Below are positions 25,067 through 32,748 of a stretch of DNA of 64,000 nucleotides, piece by piece. Source of the stretch: Oscillospiraceae bacterium. Lineage in GTDB: Bacteria; Bacillota; Clostridia; Oscillospirales; Oscillospiraceae. Made by a program: the position numbers and the translations under genes. The stretch is taken from NCBI GenBank assembly GCA_902778115.1, contig CACYWG010000008.1, positions 1 through 64,000 of the forward strand. Reading direction: 5' to 3'. Numbering within the stretch: the first letter of the stretch is position 1; each line of letters begins with the position of its first letter. The notes beneath the pieces are model-generated. The model made no database searches. It was not told the origin of the DNA and saw nothing but the letters and a program-made list of their open reading frames with translations.

Positions 25067-26320
25067 ATGGAGTTCTGGCATATCCGCGGAGGAAAACGGC
25101 TGACAGGCGCCTGCCCGATCCAGGGCTCGAAGAACGCGTCGCTGCCGATCCTGGCGGCTTCGATCGTCTGCCCGGCCCGGACAGAACTGACGGAGGTGCC
25201 CCGGCTGCGGGACGTGGACGCGGCCCTGCGCATCCTGCGTCATCTGGGCTGCCGAGCCGAGCAGCAGGGGAACGCGGTCTACATAGACTCCGGCCTGTGC
25301 TCGCGCAGCACGATCCCGCACGCGCTGATGGAGGAGATGCGCTCCTCGGTGATCTTCCTCGGCGCGCTGATCGCCCGCTGCGGCGAGGCGCGCATGAGCC
25401 TTCCGGGCGGCTGTCAGCTCGGCAAGCGGCCCATCGACCTGCATCTGGCGGCGCTGCGCCAGCTCGGCGCGGAGATCGAACAGAACGGAGACGAGATCGT
25501 CTGCCGCGGCGGAAGACTGCGCGGCACGCGCATCGCCCTGCCTTTCCCCAGCGTCGGCGCGACGGAGAACGTGATGCTCGCGGCCTGCGCGGCGGAGGGA
25601 GAGACGACGCTCTGCGGGGCGGCGAGGGAGCCGGAGATCACGGCGCTGCAGGATTACCTGCGCGCGATGGGCGCGCACATCCGCGGTGCGGGCACGGAAC
25701 GCATTGTGATCGAGGGCATGGAGCCGACCGGGCGCGTCTGCGCCCGGATCCCGCCGGACCGCATCGTCGCGGCGACCATGGCCTGCGCCGCGGCCGCCAC
25801 CGGCGGCGACGTGGAGCTGCGCGGCGTGGATGTGCAGCAATTTTCTGCCGTTGTCCACTTCCTAAATCGCGCAGGCTGTGATATAATATCAAGAAAGCGT
25901 TCGCTGCGCATCCTGGCGCCCAGCCGTCTGCGGGCGGTGGGGGAGATCCTCACGGCGCCCTTCCCCGGCTTTCCGACGGACGCGCAGCCTGTATTGATGG
26001 CGGCGCTGCTGCGCTCCCGCGGCAAAACGCGCATCACCGAGACCATCTTTGAAAACCGCTTCCGCCAGGTCCCGGAGCTGTGCCGCCTCGGGGCGGATAT
26101 TCGGGTCATCGACCGCGTGGCAGAGATCCGGGGCGTGGAGCGCCTGCACGGCGCGACGCTGACCGCCGGCGATCTGCGCGGAGGAGCCGCGATGATCCTG
26201 GCCGGTCTTGCGGCGGAGGGGGAGACTCTCGTCCGGGACAAGGGACATATCACCCGGGGCTATGAGGCGCTGGATCAGCGTCTGCGCGAGCTCGGCGCGG
26301 ACGTGGAAATGAAAAACTGA
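25067..26320 (+). CDS. murA: UDP-GlcNAc 1-carboxyvinyltransferase MurA
   Basis: 417-residue EPSP-synthase-fold enzyme for the first committed step of peptidoglycan synthesis. The substrate-binding loop GSKNASLPILAA is near residue 20, and the catalytic cysteine is Cys116 in GGCQLGKRPIDLHL, so fosfomycin sensitivity is expected. FPTDAQPVLMAAL and ITETIFENRF near residues 305-330 are further signatures. Its location inside the division cluster, between murG and ftsQ, is common in Clostridia. Its ribosome binding site is part of a hairpin. Confidence 0.94.
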   Translation: MEFWHIRGGKRLTGACPIQGSKNASLPILAASIVCPARTELTEVPRLRDVDAALRILRHLGCRAEQQGNAVYIDSGLCSRSTIPHALMEEMRSSVIFLGALIARCGEARMSLPGGCQLGKRPIDLHLAALRQLGAEIEQNGDEIVCRGGRLRGTRIALPFPSVGATENVMLAACAAEGETTLCGAAREPEITALQDYLRAMGAHIRGAGTERIVIEGMEPTGRVCARIPPDRIVAATMACAAAATGGDVELRGVDVQQFSAVVHFLNRAGCDIISRKRSLRILAPSRLRAVGEILTAPFPGFPTDAQPVLMAALLRSRGKTRITETIFENRFRQVPELCRLGADIRVIDRVAEIRGVERLHGATLTAGDLRGGAAMILAGLAAEGETLVRDKGHITRGYEALDQRLRELGADVEMKN

Positions 26321-26345
26321 AGCTAAGCAGGCAAGGAGAATACGT

Positions 26346-27125
26346 ATGGCGACGATCAACGCGGGCCTTCCGCCCGAGAGCAAGCACGGCGAATATATGC
26401 AGGCCCGCAGACGCAGCGGCATCGGCGGCCTGGTCAGCTTTCTGGCCGTGGTGCTCGGCATCATCTTCCTGATGAGCGTGCTGCTGCGCGTGAGCGAGAT
26501 CCGCGTGGAGGGCAACGAGCATTATACCGACCAGGAGATCATCAACGCCACCGGTCTGGAGACCGGCGACAACATCTTCTTCTTTGACAAGTTCTCCACC
26601 ATCGGCCGGGCCTACACCAAGCTGCCCTATCTGGAAGAGGTCACCGTGGAGCGCCATCTGCCCGGCACGCTGACGATCCGGGTGGTGGAGAGCAAGGCGC
26701 TGGCCTACCTCTATGTGGACGGCGAGGAGTGGACCATCGACCGGACCTGCAAGATCCTCGGCAAGGCGGTCGAGGGCGAGTCCGAGGCGCTGATCCCGAT
26801 CTACGGCATCCAGCCCGGCACGCTGATGATCGGCGAAAAGCTGCAGCGGGCCGACGGCAACGAGGAGCGCGTGGACTATCTGGCGGCGCTGCTGGATCAG
26901 CTGGTGGAGCGCGGCCTCGCCTCCGAGACCAAATGGATCGACTTTACCGACAGCAACAAGGTCTTCTTCAAATACGGCGAAAAATACCAGGTCGTCATCG
27001 GCAAGGGCGAGAACGTGGAGCACAAGTTTGCCATGGTCATGAGCGTGCTCTCCCAGCTCCAGGAGGGCGACGTGGGCACGATCGATGTCTCCCGCGGTGA
27101 AAAAGCACATTTTATCCCCAACTAA
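26346..27125 (+). CDS. ftsQ: FtsQ/DivIB-type division protein
   Basis: 259-residue bitopic protein: a cytoplasmic basic segment, one transmembrane helix at about 33-55 (FLAVVLGIIFLMSVLL), then a POTRA domain (VSEIRVEGNEHYTDQEIINA) and a beta domain (LPGTLTIRVVESKALAYL). It belongs to the FtsQ-FtsL-FtsB complex that activates septal synthesis. RBS AAGGAG lies upstream of ATG 26346. Confidence 0.9.
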   Translation: MATINAGLPPESKHGEYMQARRRSGIGGLVSFLAVVLGIIFLMSVLLRVSEIRVEGNEHYTDQEIINATGLETGDNIFFFDKFSTIGRAYTKLPYLEEVTVERHLPGTLTIRVVESKALAYLYVDGEEWTIDRTCKILGKAVEGESEALIPIYGIQPGTLMIGEKLQRADGNEERVDYLAALLDQLVERGLASETKWIDFTDSNKVFFKYGEKYQVVIGKGENVEHKFAMVMSVLSQLQEGDVGTIDVSRGEKAHFIPN

Positions 27126-27144
27126 TTTACAAAATCATTACAAA

Positions 27145-27160
27145 AGTTTTCGCGAAAACT
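27145..27160. promoter_or_regulatory. 16-bp perfect palindrome upstream of ftsZ
   Basis: AGTTTTCGCGAAAACT is a perfect inverted repeat without loop, 10 bp upstream of the ftsZ -35. It is followed by AAAAAA. This is the geometry of a dimeric repressor or activator site. It could instead be part of a weak terminator for ftsQ. Confidence 0.5.
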
Positions 27161-27170
27161 AAAAAATCTA

Positions 27171-27199
27171 TTGACCGCAGGGGAAAAATGTAATAAGAT
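27171..27199 (+). promoter_or_regulatory. Promoter of ftsZ
   Basis: TTGACC (27171-27176), 17-bp spacer, TAAGAT (27194-27199), in an AT-rich stretch about 80 bp before the start codon. Confidence 0.75.
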
Positions 27200-27278
27200 A
27201 TGCAATAGTCAATCCATAGCGTTTGAAGAAATATAATTCGTATCCATTGTGGGGATAATATAACAGGGAGGCAAAAAC

Positions 27279-28454
27279 ATGGATTTCAAAGCCGAAGCAG
27301 GCCCGGATAATGTCGTAACGATCAAAGTCGTCGGCGTCGGCGGCGCGGGCAATAACGTCGTCAACCGCATGGTGAAGTCCGGCACCCAGGGTGTCGAGTT
27401 CATCGCGATCAATACCGATAAGCAGGCGCTGGCCGTCTCCAATGCCGATCAGAAGATCCAGATCGGCGAGAAGCAGACGCACGGCCAGGGCGCCGGTTCC
27501 GACCCCGAGGTCGGCAAGCGCTCCGCCGAGGAGAGCCGCAACAATATCGCCAAGGCCATTGAGAACGCCGACATGGTGTTCATCACCGCCGGCATGGGCG
27601 GCGGCACCGGCACGGGCGCTGCTCCCACCGTGGCCGATATCGCCCGCGAGGCGGGCGTGCTGACCGTCGGCGTGGTGACCAAGCCCTTCAAGTTCGAGGG
27701 CAAGCGCCGCATGGATCAGGCCAACGAGGGCATCAAGGAGCTGCTGGGCAAGGTCGACTCCCTGCTCATCATCCCCAATGACCGCCTGAAATACGCCACC
27801 GACCAGAAGGTCACGCTGGCCAACGCCTTTGAGATCGCGGACGACGTGCTGCGCCAGGCTGTCACCAGCATCTCCGACCTGATCAAGAACACCGGCTTCA
27901 TCAACCTTGACTTTGCGGACGTGACCTGCATCATGAAGGACGCAGGCTTCGCCCACATGGGCGTTGGACATGCCGCCGGCAAGGGCAAGGCGGAGGACGC
28001 CGCCCGCATGGCTGTTGCCAGCCCTCTGATGGAGACCTCCATCAACGGCGCGCACGGCGTGCTGATCAACATCACCGGCTCCGAGGACATGGGCCTGGAG
28101 GACGTCGAGGCTGCCGCCAACCTCGTCCAGGAGGCTGCGCATCCCGACGCCAACATCATCTTCGGCGCCACCTTCGACGATACGCTGCAGGATGAGATCC
28201 GCGTCACCGTCATCGCCACCGGCTTTGAAGAAGGGGCCAATGCGCCCGCTGTCGCCGCTCCCGCTCCCGGCGTGACCCTGCGTCCCGCCGCTCCGGCGGA
28301 GAGAACGGCCGGCCTGTTCACCGGCGCTGCCGAGAAGGCTGCCGCCGCAGCTCCGGCTCCCGCGGCTCCCGCCGCTTCGGCCGAGCCCGCCGCGGCCGGC
28401 ACGGATGAGGAAGATCCCTTCGACAAGATCTTCAGCATCTTCAACCACAAGTAA
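27279..28454 (+). CDS. ftsZ: Cell division protein FtsZ
   Basis: 391-residue tubulin-like GTPase that forms the division ring. [13 protein letters not shown] is at the N-terminus and the tubulin signature [10 protein letters not shown] near residue 107; the synergy-loop region [15 protein letters not shown] is near 210. Residues about 320-378 are an Ala/Pro-rich linker, followed by an acidic-hydrophobic tail ([13 protein letters not shown]) in place of the usual C-terminal peptide that docks FtsA and other anchors. No ftsA is present in the cluster. It has its own promoter, strong RBS (GGGAGG) and terminator. Confidence 0.96.
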   Translation: MDFKAEAGPDNVVTIKVVGVGGAGNNVVNRMVKSGTQGVEFIAINTDKQALAVSNADQKIQIGEKQTHGQGAGSDPEVGKRSAEESRNNIAKAIENADMVFITAGMGGGTGTGAAPTVADIAREAGVLTVGVVTKPFKFEGKRRMDQANEGIKELLGKVDSLLIIPNDRLKYATDQKVTLANAFEIADDVLRQAVTSISDLIKNTGFINLDFADVTCIMKDAGFAHMGVGHAAGKGKAEDAARMAVASPLMETSINGAHGVLINITGSEDMGLEDVEAAANLVQEAAHPDANIIFGATFDDTLQDEIRVTVIATGFEEGANAPAVAAPAPGVTLRPAAPAERTAGLFTGAAEKAAAAAPAPAAPAASAEPAAAGTDEEDPFDKIFSIFNHK

Positions 28455-28472
28455 GCCTGACATAAACTGAAA

Positions 28473-28506
28473 AACGCCCACATCTACTGGATGTGGGCGT
28501 TGTTTT
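28473..28506 (+). terminator. Terminator of ftsZ
   Basis: AACGCCCACATC pairs with GATGTGGGCGTT across TACTG and is followed by GTTTTG. Confidence 0.85.
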
Positions 28507-28534
28507 GACCGTGAGAAAGGGAGGAAACAAGGAT

Positions 28535-29380
28535 TTGAAACGAGTTTGGCCGCTGCTGCGGCGCTGGGCAGGGCTCTATACCGAAAAACGCCTGACGCGC
28601 GCCTCGGCGGCGCTGTCGTTCTTTTTGACTTCCACGCTCTTTCCGCTGCTGATCATCCTGTACACGCTGCTGGGCAGCAGCCAGGAGCGCATTGAGCGCA
28701 TCATGGCCTTCGCCCGCCAGCTGATGGCGGCCGAGACGGCCAATACCATCGGGGAATTTCTGGGCTATGTGGCGCGCAACAACAGCCAGTCGATGATGAT
28801 GGCGGCGCTGATCCTGCTGCTCACCTCGGCCTCGGCGGCGATGCGCACGCTGCAGGCCACCATCGGCGAGCTGCAGGGGGAGCCGCGCTTTCGCGGACTG
28901 ACGGACTTTCTGTTCAGCCTGATCTTTTCGCTGCTGTTTACCGCGGCGCTGTATTTTGCCATTCTCGTCATGCTGACCGGGCGGGAATTTCTGGCCTGGT
29001 TCAACGGCATCTTTCCGATCTTTGACAGCACCGGAGTCTGGCAGGTGCTGCGCTATCCGCTGCTGGCGGCGATCGAATACGCCATCATCTGCGGGCTGTA
29101 TCTGGTGTCGCTGCCGCGCAGGCGGCGCTATCCGATCGGACCCGGCGCGCTGCTCGCGACGGCGGCGCTGGTGGGCGTGAGCGTGGCCTTTTCGGCCTTT
29201 ATCGGCGCCTCGGCCCGCTATCCGCTGGTCTACGGCTCGCTGGCCTCGGTCATCCTGCTGATGCTGTGGCTCTATACCTGCTGCATGATGATCTTCTGCG
29301 GCGCTGCGCTGAACGTGGCGCTGCGCGACCAGCACCGGGAGGAGATGCAGCGGCGATTCGCGCCGCAGGACGGACAATAA
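28535..29380 (+). CDS. YihY/BrkB-family membrane protein
   Basis: 281-residue polytopic protein of the YihY family (formerly and wrongly called ribonuclease BN). About six transmembrane segments; signatures are the N-terminal RASAALSFFLTSTLFPLLIIL and the C-terminal YGSLASVILLMLWLYTCCMMIFCGAALN. TTG 28535 is chosen with GGGAGG 10 bp upstream; a GTG at 28511 is the alternative. It lies between two terminators with no obvious strong promoter. The physiological role of the family is unknown. Confidence 0.87.
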   Translation: MKRVWPLLRRWAGLYTEKRLTRASAALSFFLTSTLFPLLIILYTLLGSSQERIERIMAFARQLMAAETANTIGEFLGYVARNNSQSMMMAALILLLTSASAAMRTLQATIGELQGEPRFRGLTDFLFSLIFSLLFTAALYFAILVMLTGREFLAWFNGIFPIFDSTGVWQVLRYPLLAAIEYAIICGLYLVSLPRRRRYPIGPGALLATAALVGVSVAFSAFIGASARYPLVYGSLASVILLMLWLYTCCMMIFCGAALNVALRDQHREEMQRRFAPQDGQ

Positions 29381-29414
29381 AAACAACCACCCGGCTGCGG
29401 GTGGTTGTTTTTTT
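29381..29414. terminator. Bidirectional terminator
   Basis: AAACAACCACCC pairs with GGGTGGTTGTTT across GGCTGC, with T-runs available on both strands. It ends the YihY gene and the convergent metal-sensor gene. Confidence 0.9.
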
Positions 29415-29419
29415 ATATC

Positions 29420-29782
29420 TCAGGTCATGAACTTGTCGATGGCCTCGTTCAGGGCCGTGAGCTGGTCGGAATCCCCGGCGCTCACGTCGTCGAGACAGTG
29501 CTCAAGATGGTCTTTCAAAATGACTTTTGCCGTGCTGTTGAGCGCCGAGCGCACCGCGGCCAGCTGCACCAGCACCTCCGTACAGTCGCGCCCGTCCTCC
29601 ACCATGCGCTTGACGGACTCCAGATGCCCGATCGCGCGGGAGAGGCGGTTCAGAACCGCCTTGGTCTGCGTATGCGTGTGGCTGTGCCCGTGGTCATGCT
29701 CCTGCCCGTGCTCGTGGACGTGGGCGTGCACGATTCCGTCGCCGTGGTCGTGATAATATACTTCTTCGTCTTCGATATGCAT
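29420..29782 (-). CDS. CsoR/RcnR-family metal-sensing repressor with His-rich extension
   Basis: 120 residues. The core (about 41-120) is the all-helical DUF156 fold; Cys67 (GRDCTEV), His92 and Cys96 (DHLEHC) reproduce the C-H-C copper(I) triad of CsoR. The first 40 residues are an extension with twelve histidines, mostly alternating with other residues (HGHSHTHT and HEHGQEHDHG). Such a tail suggests binding of nickel, zinc, cobalt or copper in addition to the triad. No metal exporter gene is adjacent. RBS GGAGGCAC lies upstream on the minus strand. Confidence 0.85.
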   Translation of the reverse strand: MHIEDEEVYYHDHGDGIVHAHVHEHGQEHDHGHSHTHTQTKAVLNRLSRAIGHLESVKRMVEDGRDCTEVLVQLAAVRSALNSTAKVILKDHLEHCLDDVSAGDSDQLTALNEAIDKFMT

Positions 29783-29844
29783 GTCTGTGCCTCCGGGACT
29801 GTGCTTTTCAACAAAATATACCGCAGATCCCGTTTTTTTGCAAG

Positions 29845-29897
29845 CCCCCCGGGGGGATGGGGAGCAATTCGGAATTCGGAATGAGGAATTCGGAATT
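29845..29897. repeat. GC palindrome and GGAATTC microrepeats
   Basis: CCCCCCGGGGGG (29845-29856) is followed by a series of AATTCGGAATTCGGAATGAGG-type repeats up to the stop of the next gene. Such short-period runs often mark intergenic decay or slippage. Confidence 0.5.
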
Positions 29898-30477
29898 AAG
29901 TATAAGCGGCGGCCCAGGCACAGAGAATGGCGAGGGCTTCGTCCTCTGCCGTTCGGTTCAGGTCGAGCATGCGCGTGTCGGGGTCGGAGGCAAGGCTCGC
30001 GCGCAGCCGCTCAGTCTGCTGCGTCATGCGCTCGCCCAGGCCGAAAAGCTGCCGCCAGCCCTCTGCCTCCTCCGGGGTCTTGATCGCGCCGATCAGCGGC
30101 AGGCCGCTGCGCAGCAGCGCCTCCAGCGCCTCACGAAACTGGGGGATCAGCGTTTCAAAGCCGCCGATCTCGTCAAGTACGGCGAAGGGATAGAGCGCCG
30201 CCTCCTGCAGCAGCTGCACGCCGTAAACGCGAAACACCTCATTGTCCCGCTCCGGCGGCCAGGACCGGCAGTCAAGAAAGCGGCGCGAGGGCAGACCCTC
30301 CACGCCAGAGACAGCGGCGGCCGGGCGCAGCGCGTAGCCCTCGGCATAGCCCGCTTCGCCCGCCTCGGCGGCCATGACAAATCCGCCCGCCCAGGCGAGT
30401 TTTTCGCCCAGCGCCTCGCGGATCAGCCGGGAGCGGGTCTCCGTCTCGCCTCCGGTGAGAAAGATGCGTTTTTCCAC
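29896..30477 (-). CDS. NTPase_1 (THEP1)-like protein with degenerate P-loop
   Basis: 193 residues. Starts with GTG behind AAGAGGTGA. The N-terminus KRIFLTGGETETRSRLI aligns with the Walker A region of THEP1-type nucleotide phosphatases but lacks the Gly-Lys-Ser/Thr of a working P-loop. AGGFVM near residue 30 and FAVLDEIGGFETLIPQF near 110 match the family's GGF and DEIGxME (Walker B) segments. The hydrolysis site therefore looks lost while the fold is kept. It is leftward and isolated, divergent from sigK. A distant, unrelated P-loop fold cannot be excluded. Confidence 0.6.
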   Translation of the reverse strand: MEKRIFLTGGETETRSRLIREALGEKLAWAGGFVMAAEAGEAGYAEGYALRPAAAVSGVEGLPSRRFLDCRSWPPERDNEVFRVYGVQLLQEAALYPFAVLDEIGGFETLIPQFREALEALLRSGLPLIGAIKTPEEAEGWRQLFGLGERMTQQTERLRASLASDPDTRMLDLNRTAEDEALAILCAWAAAYT

Positions 30478-30582
30478 AGCGATCACCTCTTGCGCTTTCA
30501 GTATACACCGAAGGATGTGAAATAAGCAAGCGGCGGAATTTGGACAGAGGGTCTCGGAATATGCTGTTTCGAGGTGACGAAT

Positions 30583-31266
30583 ATGATCGAAGCGGCACTC
30601 TATCTGCTGATGCATTCTCTCTGGCTGTTCCTGCGCATCGCCCCGGGCGGCAGCTTTCCCCGGCCGCTCAGCCGTGCGGAGGAGCAGGACTGCCTCGAGC
30701 GCTGGGCGGCGGGGGATGTGGACGCGCGCAACACCCTCATCGAGCACAACCTGCGCCTTGTGTCCCATATTCTGAAGAAATACTATGCGCAGGCAGACGA
30801 CATGGAGGATCTGCTCTCCATCGGCACGATCGGGCTGATCAAGGGCGTCGACAGCTACCGCCCGGACAAAGGCGTGCGCCTGTCGAGCTACTGCAGCCGC
30901 TGTGTGGAAAACGAGGTGCTGATGTATTTCCGCTCCCGGCGCAAAAGCCAGGGGGATCTGAGCCTGTCCGATGCGCTGGAGGGCGACGGAGACGGCGGCC
31001 TCTCGATCCTCGATGTGCTGGCCGACGAGGACGATATGGCCGAGCGCATCGGTGAGCGCGAGCTGTGTACGCAGCTGCGCGCGCTGATCGGCCGCGTGCT
31101 CACGGAACGGGAGGCGCGGGTCATCCGTCTGCGCTACGGACTGGAGGGGCGCGCGGCGCTGACGCAGAAGCAGACCGCCGAACAGATCGGCGTCAGCCGC
31201 AGCTATGTCTCGCGCATCGAAAAGCGCGCGCTGGAAAAGCTGCGGGAGGCGCTGGAGGGAGAATGA
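30583..31266 (+). CDS. sigK: Sporulation sigma factor SigK (pro-form)
   Basis: 227-residue sigma-70-family factor of the late mother cell. Residues 1-20 (MIEAALYLLMHSLWLFLRIA) are a hydrophobic pro-sequence like that removed from Bacillus pro-SigK by SpoIVFB. Region 2 has NTLIEHNLRLVSHILKKYY and DLLSIGTIGLIKGVDSYRP; region 4 has LTQKQTAEQIGVSRSYVSRI. The gene is continuous, with no skin-type insertion. ATG 30583 with GAGGTGA upstream is preferred over GTG 30574. Confidence 0.92.
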   Translation: MIEAALYLLMHSLWLFLRIAPGGSFPRPLSRAEEQDCLERWAAGDVDARNTLIEHNLRLVSHILKKYYAQADDMEDLLSIGTIGLIKGVDSYRPDKGVRLSSYCSRCVENEVLMYFRSRRKSQGDLSLSDALEGDGDGGLSILDVLADEDDMAERIGERELCTQLRALIGRVLTEREARVIRLRYGLEGRAALTQKQTAEQIGVSRSYVSRIEKRALEKLREALEGE

Positions 31267-31270
31267 AAGA

Positions 31271-31300
31271 TCAGGAGTGAGGAGTGAGGAGTTGAGAGTG
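31271..31300. repeat. GGAGTGA microrepeats
   Basis: Short tandem run AGGAGTGAGGAGTGAGGAGT and a degenerate continuation just after sigK. It resembles the microrepeat at 29866-29897 in period. Confidence 0.5.
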
Positions 31301-31306
31301 GGGGAA

Positions 31307-31336
31307 TTGACAGGCTTTTCATTCAGATGATATAGT
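31307..31336 (+). promoter_or_regulatory. Promoter of the chorismate mutase gene
   Basis: Consensus TTGACA (31307-31312), 18-bp spacer, TATAGT (31331-31336), 30 bp upstream of the ATG. Confidence 0.75.
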
Positions 31337-31366
31337 GAAAAAAAGACAAGATCGGGGGGCGAGAAC

Positions 31367-31645
31367 ATGGAGGACAGGGAACTGGCGCGCCTGCGCGGGG
31401 AGATCGACCGGATCGACGGACAGCTGCTTGCACTGTTTCTCGAGCGGATGCGCGTGGCCGACGAGATCGGCGCACAGAAAGGCAGGCACAGGATCGCCGT
31501 ATATGACGGACAGCGCGAGGCAGAGATCCTCTCCCGCATGCGGGAAAAGGCCGGTCAGGAGCATGCCGACGAGGCGGAGACCTTGTTCAAGACGCTGATG
31601 GCGATCAGCCGCGCGAGGCAGGAGCGGGAGCGCGGGGATACTTGA
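31367..31645 (+). CDS. Chorismate mutase, AroQ type
   Basis: 92-residue all-helical chorismate mutase converting chorismate to prephenate. The pattern LRGEIDRIDGQLLALFLERMRVADEIGAQK is the AroQ N-terminal helix with its active-site arginine and lysine, and YDGQREAEILSRM the second helix with its conserved arginine and glutamate. It is monofunctional here, without fused prephenate dehydratase or DAHP synthase. No other aromatic amino acid gene is near. RBS GGGGGCG is modest. Confidence 0.87.
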   Translation: MEDRELARLRGEIDRIDGQLLALFLERMRVADEIGAQKGRHRIAVYDGQREAEILSRMREKAGQEHADEAETLFKTLMAISRARQERERGDT

Positions 31646-31670
31646 ATTTGATCGAAAAGCGTGATATAAT
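31642..31670 (+). promoter_or_regulatory. Promoter of the VanY-type gene
   Basis: TTGAAT (31642-31647), 17-bp spacer, consensus TATAAT (31665-31670). The -35 overlaps the stop codon of the chorismate mutase gene. Confidence 0.75.
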
Positions 31671-31740
31671 CAAAAAACGCTGATCAGGCGGCATGTGCCC
31701 GCCGAAAACAATTCCGAATGGATCGAAAGGAGGGCGTTGT

Positions 31741-32583
31741 GTGAATTTCAGAAAACTGGGGCTTGTGTTTCTCACGATCGCTCTCTGCGTGGGCATCGTG
31801 ATTCTGCTGCAGGTGCGTACCGAGCGCAGCGAAGAGATCATCATGCCCGGCGCGAAGGACGGGAAGACCACGATCGTCAAGCGCGAAACGCTGCCCGATC
31901 CGAATGCCACCGAGGCGCCGGTCGACGATGGGGTCGTCTGGCCGGATCTGACGCTCAACGAGATGCTGGAGGCCGAAAACCGCCAGTACGCCATTGTCAA
32001 CGACAAAAACCTGCTCTCCGCCGCCTTTCAGCCGGAGTGCGACAAGATCTCCGGCACCAGGAACCAGCTCTTTGAGAAAAGCGCGCTGCCCTATCTGGAG
32101 GCCATGCTGCAGGACCTGCGCGACCACGGCTTCAATCCCTATGTGGCCTCCGGCTTCCGCACCTATTCCTTCCAGGAGATCCTCTTCAACGGCAAGGCCA
32201 GCCAGATCGCCGCAGGCATGGACCCTCCGGTGACCGACTTCCTTGATCCGCGCTATCAGGAGGCCGTCGCCGTCGCGCGCACCATCACGGCCTATCCCGG
32301 CAGCAGCGAGCATCAGCTCGGCCTGGGCGTCGATATCCTTGACCGGGAGCGCAGCTGGCTCGATTACAACACGATGGATCAGGACTTTTTCGCGTATCTG
32401 GACTCCATCTGCGCCAGCTACGGCTTCATCAAGCGCTATCCCAGCAACAAGCTGCCGCTGACCGGCTGGGATGAGCCATACCATTACCGCTACGTCGGCG
32501 AGGAGGCCGCGACCTTCATCATGGAGCACGGCATCTGCTACGAGGAGTTTTACGCGCACTACGATCCCGAATTCAGCTTCTGA
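31741..32583 (+). CDS. D-Ala-D-Ala carboxypeptidase, VanY family
   Basis: 280 residues with an N-terminal signal anchor (about 6-24) and a zinc peptidase domain of the VanY/LAS type. VASGFRTYSFQEILFNG near residue 135, the zinc ligands in SSEHQLGLGVDIL near 195 (His and Asp) and DEPYHYRYVG near 245 (His) are all present. It trims the terminal D-alanine from peptidoglycan stem peptides. Without VanRS/VanHAX nearby this is a housekeeping enzyme, not glycopeptide resistance. GTG start with AAGGAGGG upstream. Confidence 0.88.
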   Translation: MNFRKLGLVFLTIALCVGIVILLQVRTERSEEIIMPGAKDGKTTIVKRETLPDPNATEAPVDDGVVWPDLTLNEMLEAENRQYAIVNDKNLLSAAFQPECDKISGTRNQLFEKSALPYLEAMLQDLRDHGFNPYVASGFRTYSFQEILFNGKASQIAAGMDPPVTDFLDPRYQEAVAVARTITAYPGSSEHQLGLGVDILDRERSWLDYNTMDQDFFAYLDSICASYGFIKRYPSNKLPLTGWDEPYHYRYVGEEAATFIMEHGICYEEFYAHYDPEFSF

Positions 32584-32587
32584 TCCC

Positions 32588-32617
32588 TTCGGCAGGATTC
32601 CCCGGAATCCTGCCGAA
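32588..32617. terminator. Hairpin after the VanY-type gene
   Basis: TTCGGCAGGATTCC pairs with GGAATCCTGCCGAA. It is strong but followed by A's rather than T's, so termination is less certain than the stem suggests. Confidence 0.45.
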
Positions 32618-32625
32618 AAAAATGC

Positions 32626-32654
32626 TTGCAATGACCGGTAAACGGTGGTATAGT
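32626..32654 (+). promoter_or_regulatory. Promoter of the rimP-nusA-infB operon
   Basis: TTGCAA (32626-32631), 17-bp spacer, TATAGT (32649-32654). Confidence 0.7.
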
Positions 32655-32680
32655 TACACAGTAAGGATTATGGTATTGTC

Positions 32681-32707
32681 AGAGTGGGTCTTGGCCCACT
32701 CTTTTTT
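32681..32707 (+). terminator. Leader terminator/attenuator before rimP
   Basis: AGAGTGGG pairs with CCCACTCT across TCTTGG and runs into TTTTTT. It lies between the promoter and rimP, only about 20 bp into the transcript, so it must be read through for the operon to be expressed. This is the position of NusA-responsive attenuation reported for the Bacillus nusA operon. Confidence 0.75.
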
Positions 32708-32748
32708 ACGAACTGTTTGACCGAGACAAAATATGGAAGTGAGAACCT

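Noticed and set aside
22960-25233. 757-codon minus-strand open frame opposite ftsW, murG and murA
   Set aside because: Same kind of antisense shadow; no domain, no ribosome binding site, and the opposite strand is fully explained by cell wall genes.
28535-29380. Ribonuclease BN
   Set aside because: Historical misnaming of the YihY family; the protein is a multi-pass membrane protein with no nuclease motifs.
31741-32583. Vancomycin resistance determinant (VanY)
   Set aside because: No vanRS, vanH, vanA or vanX genes nearby; single housekeeping-type carboxypeptidase with its own promoter.
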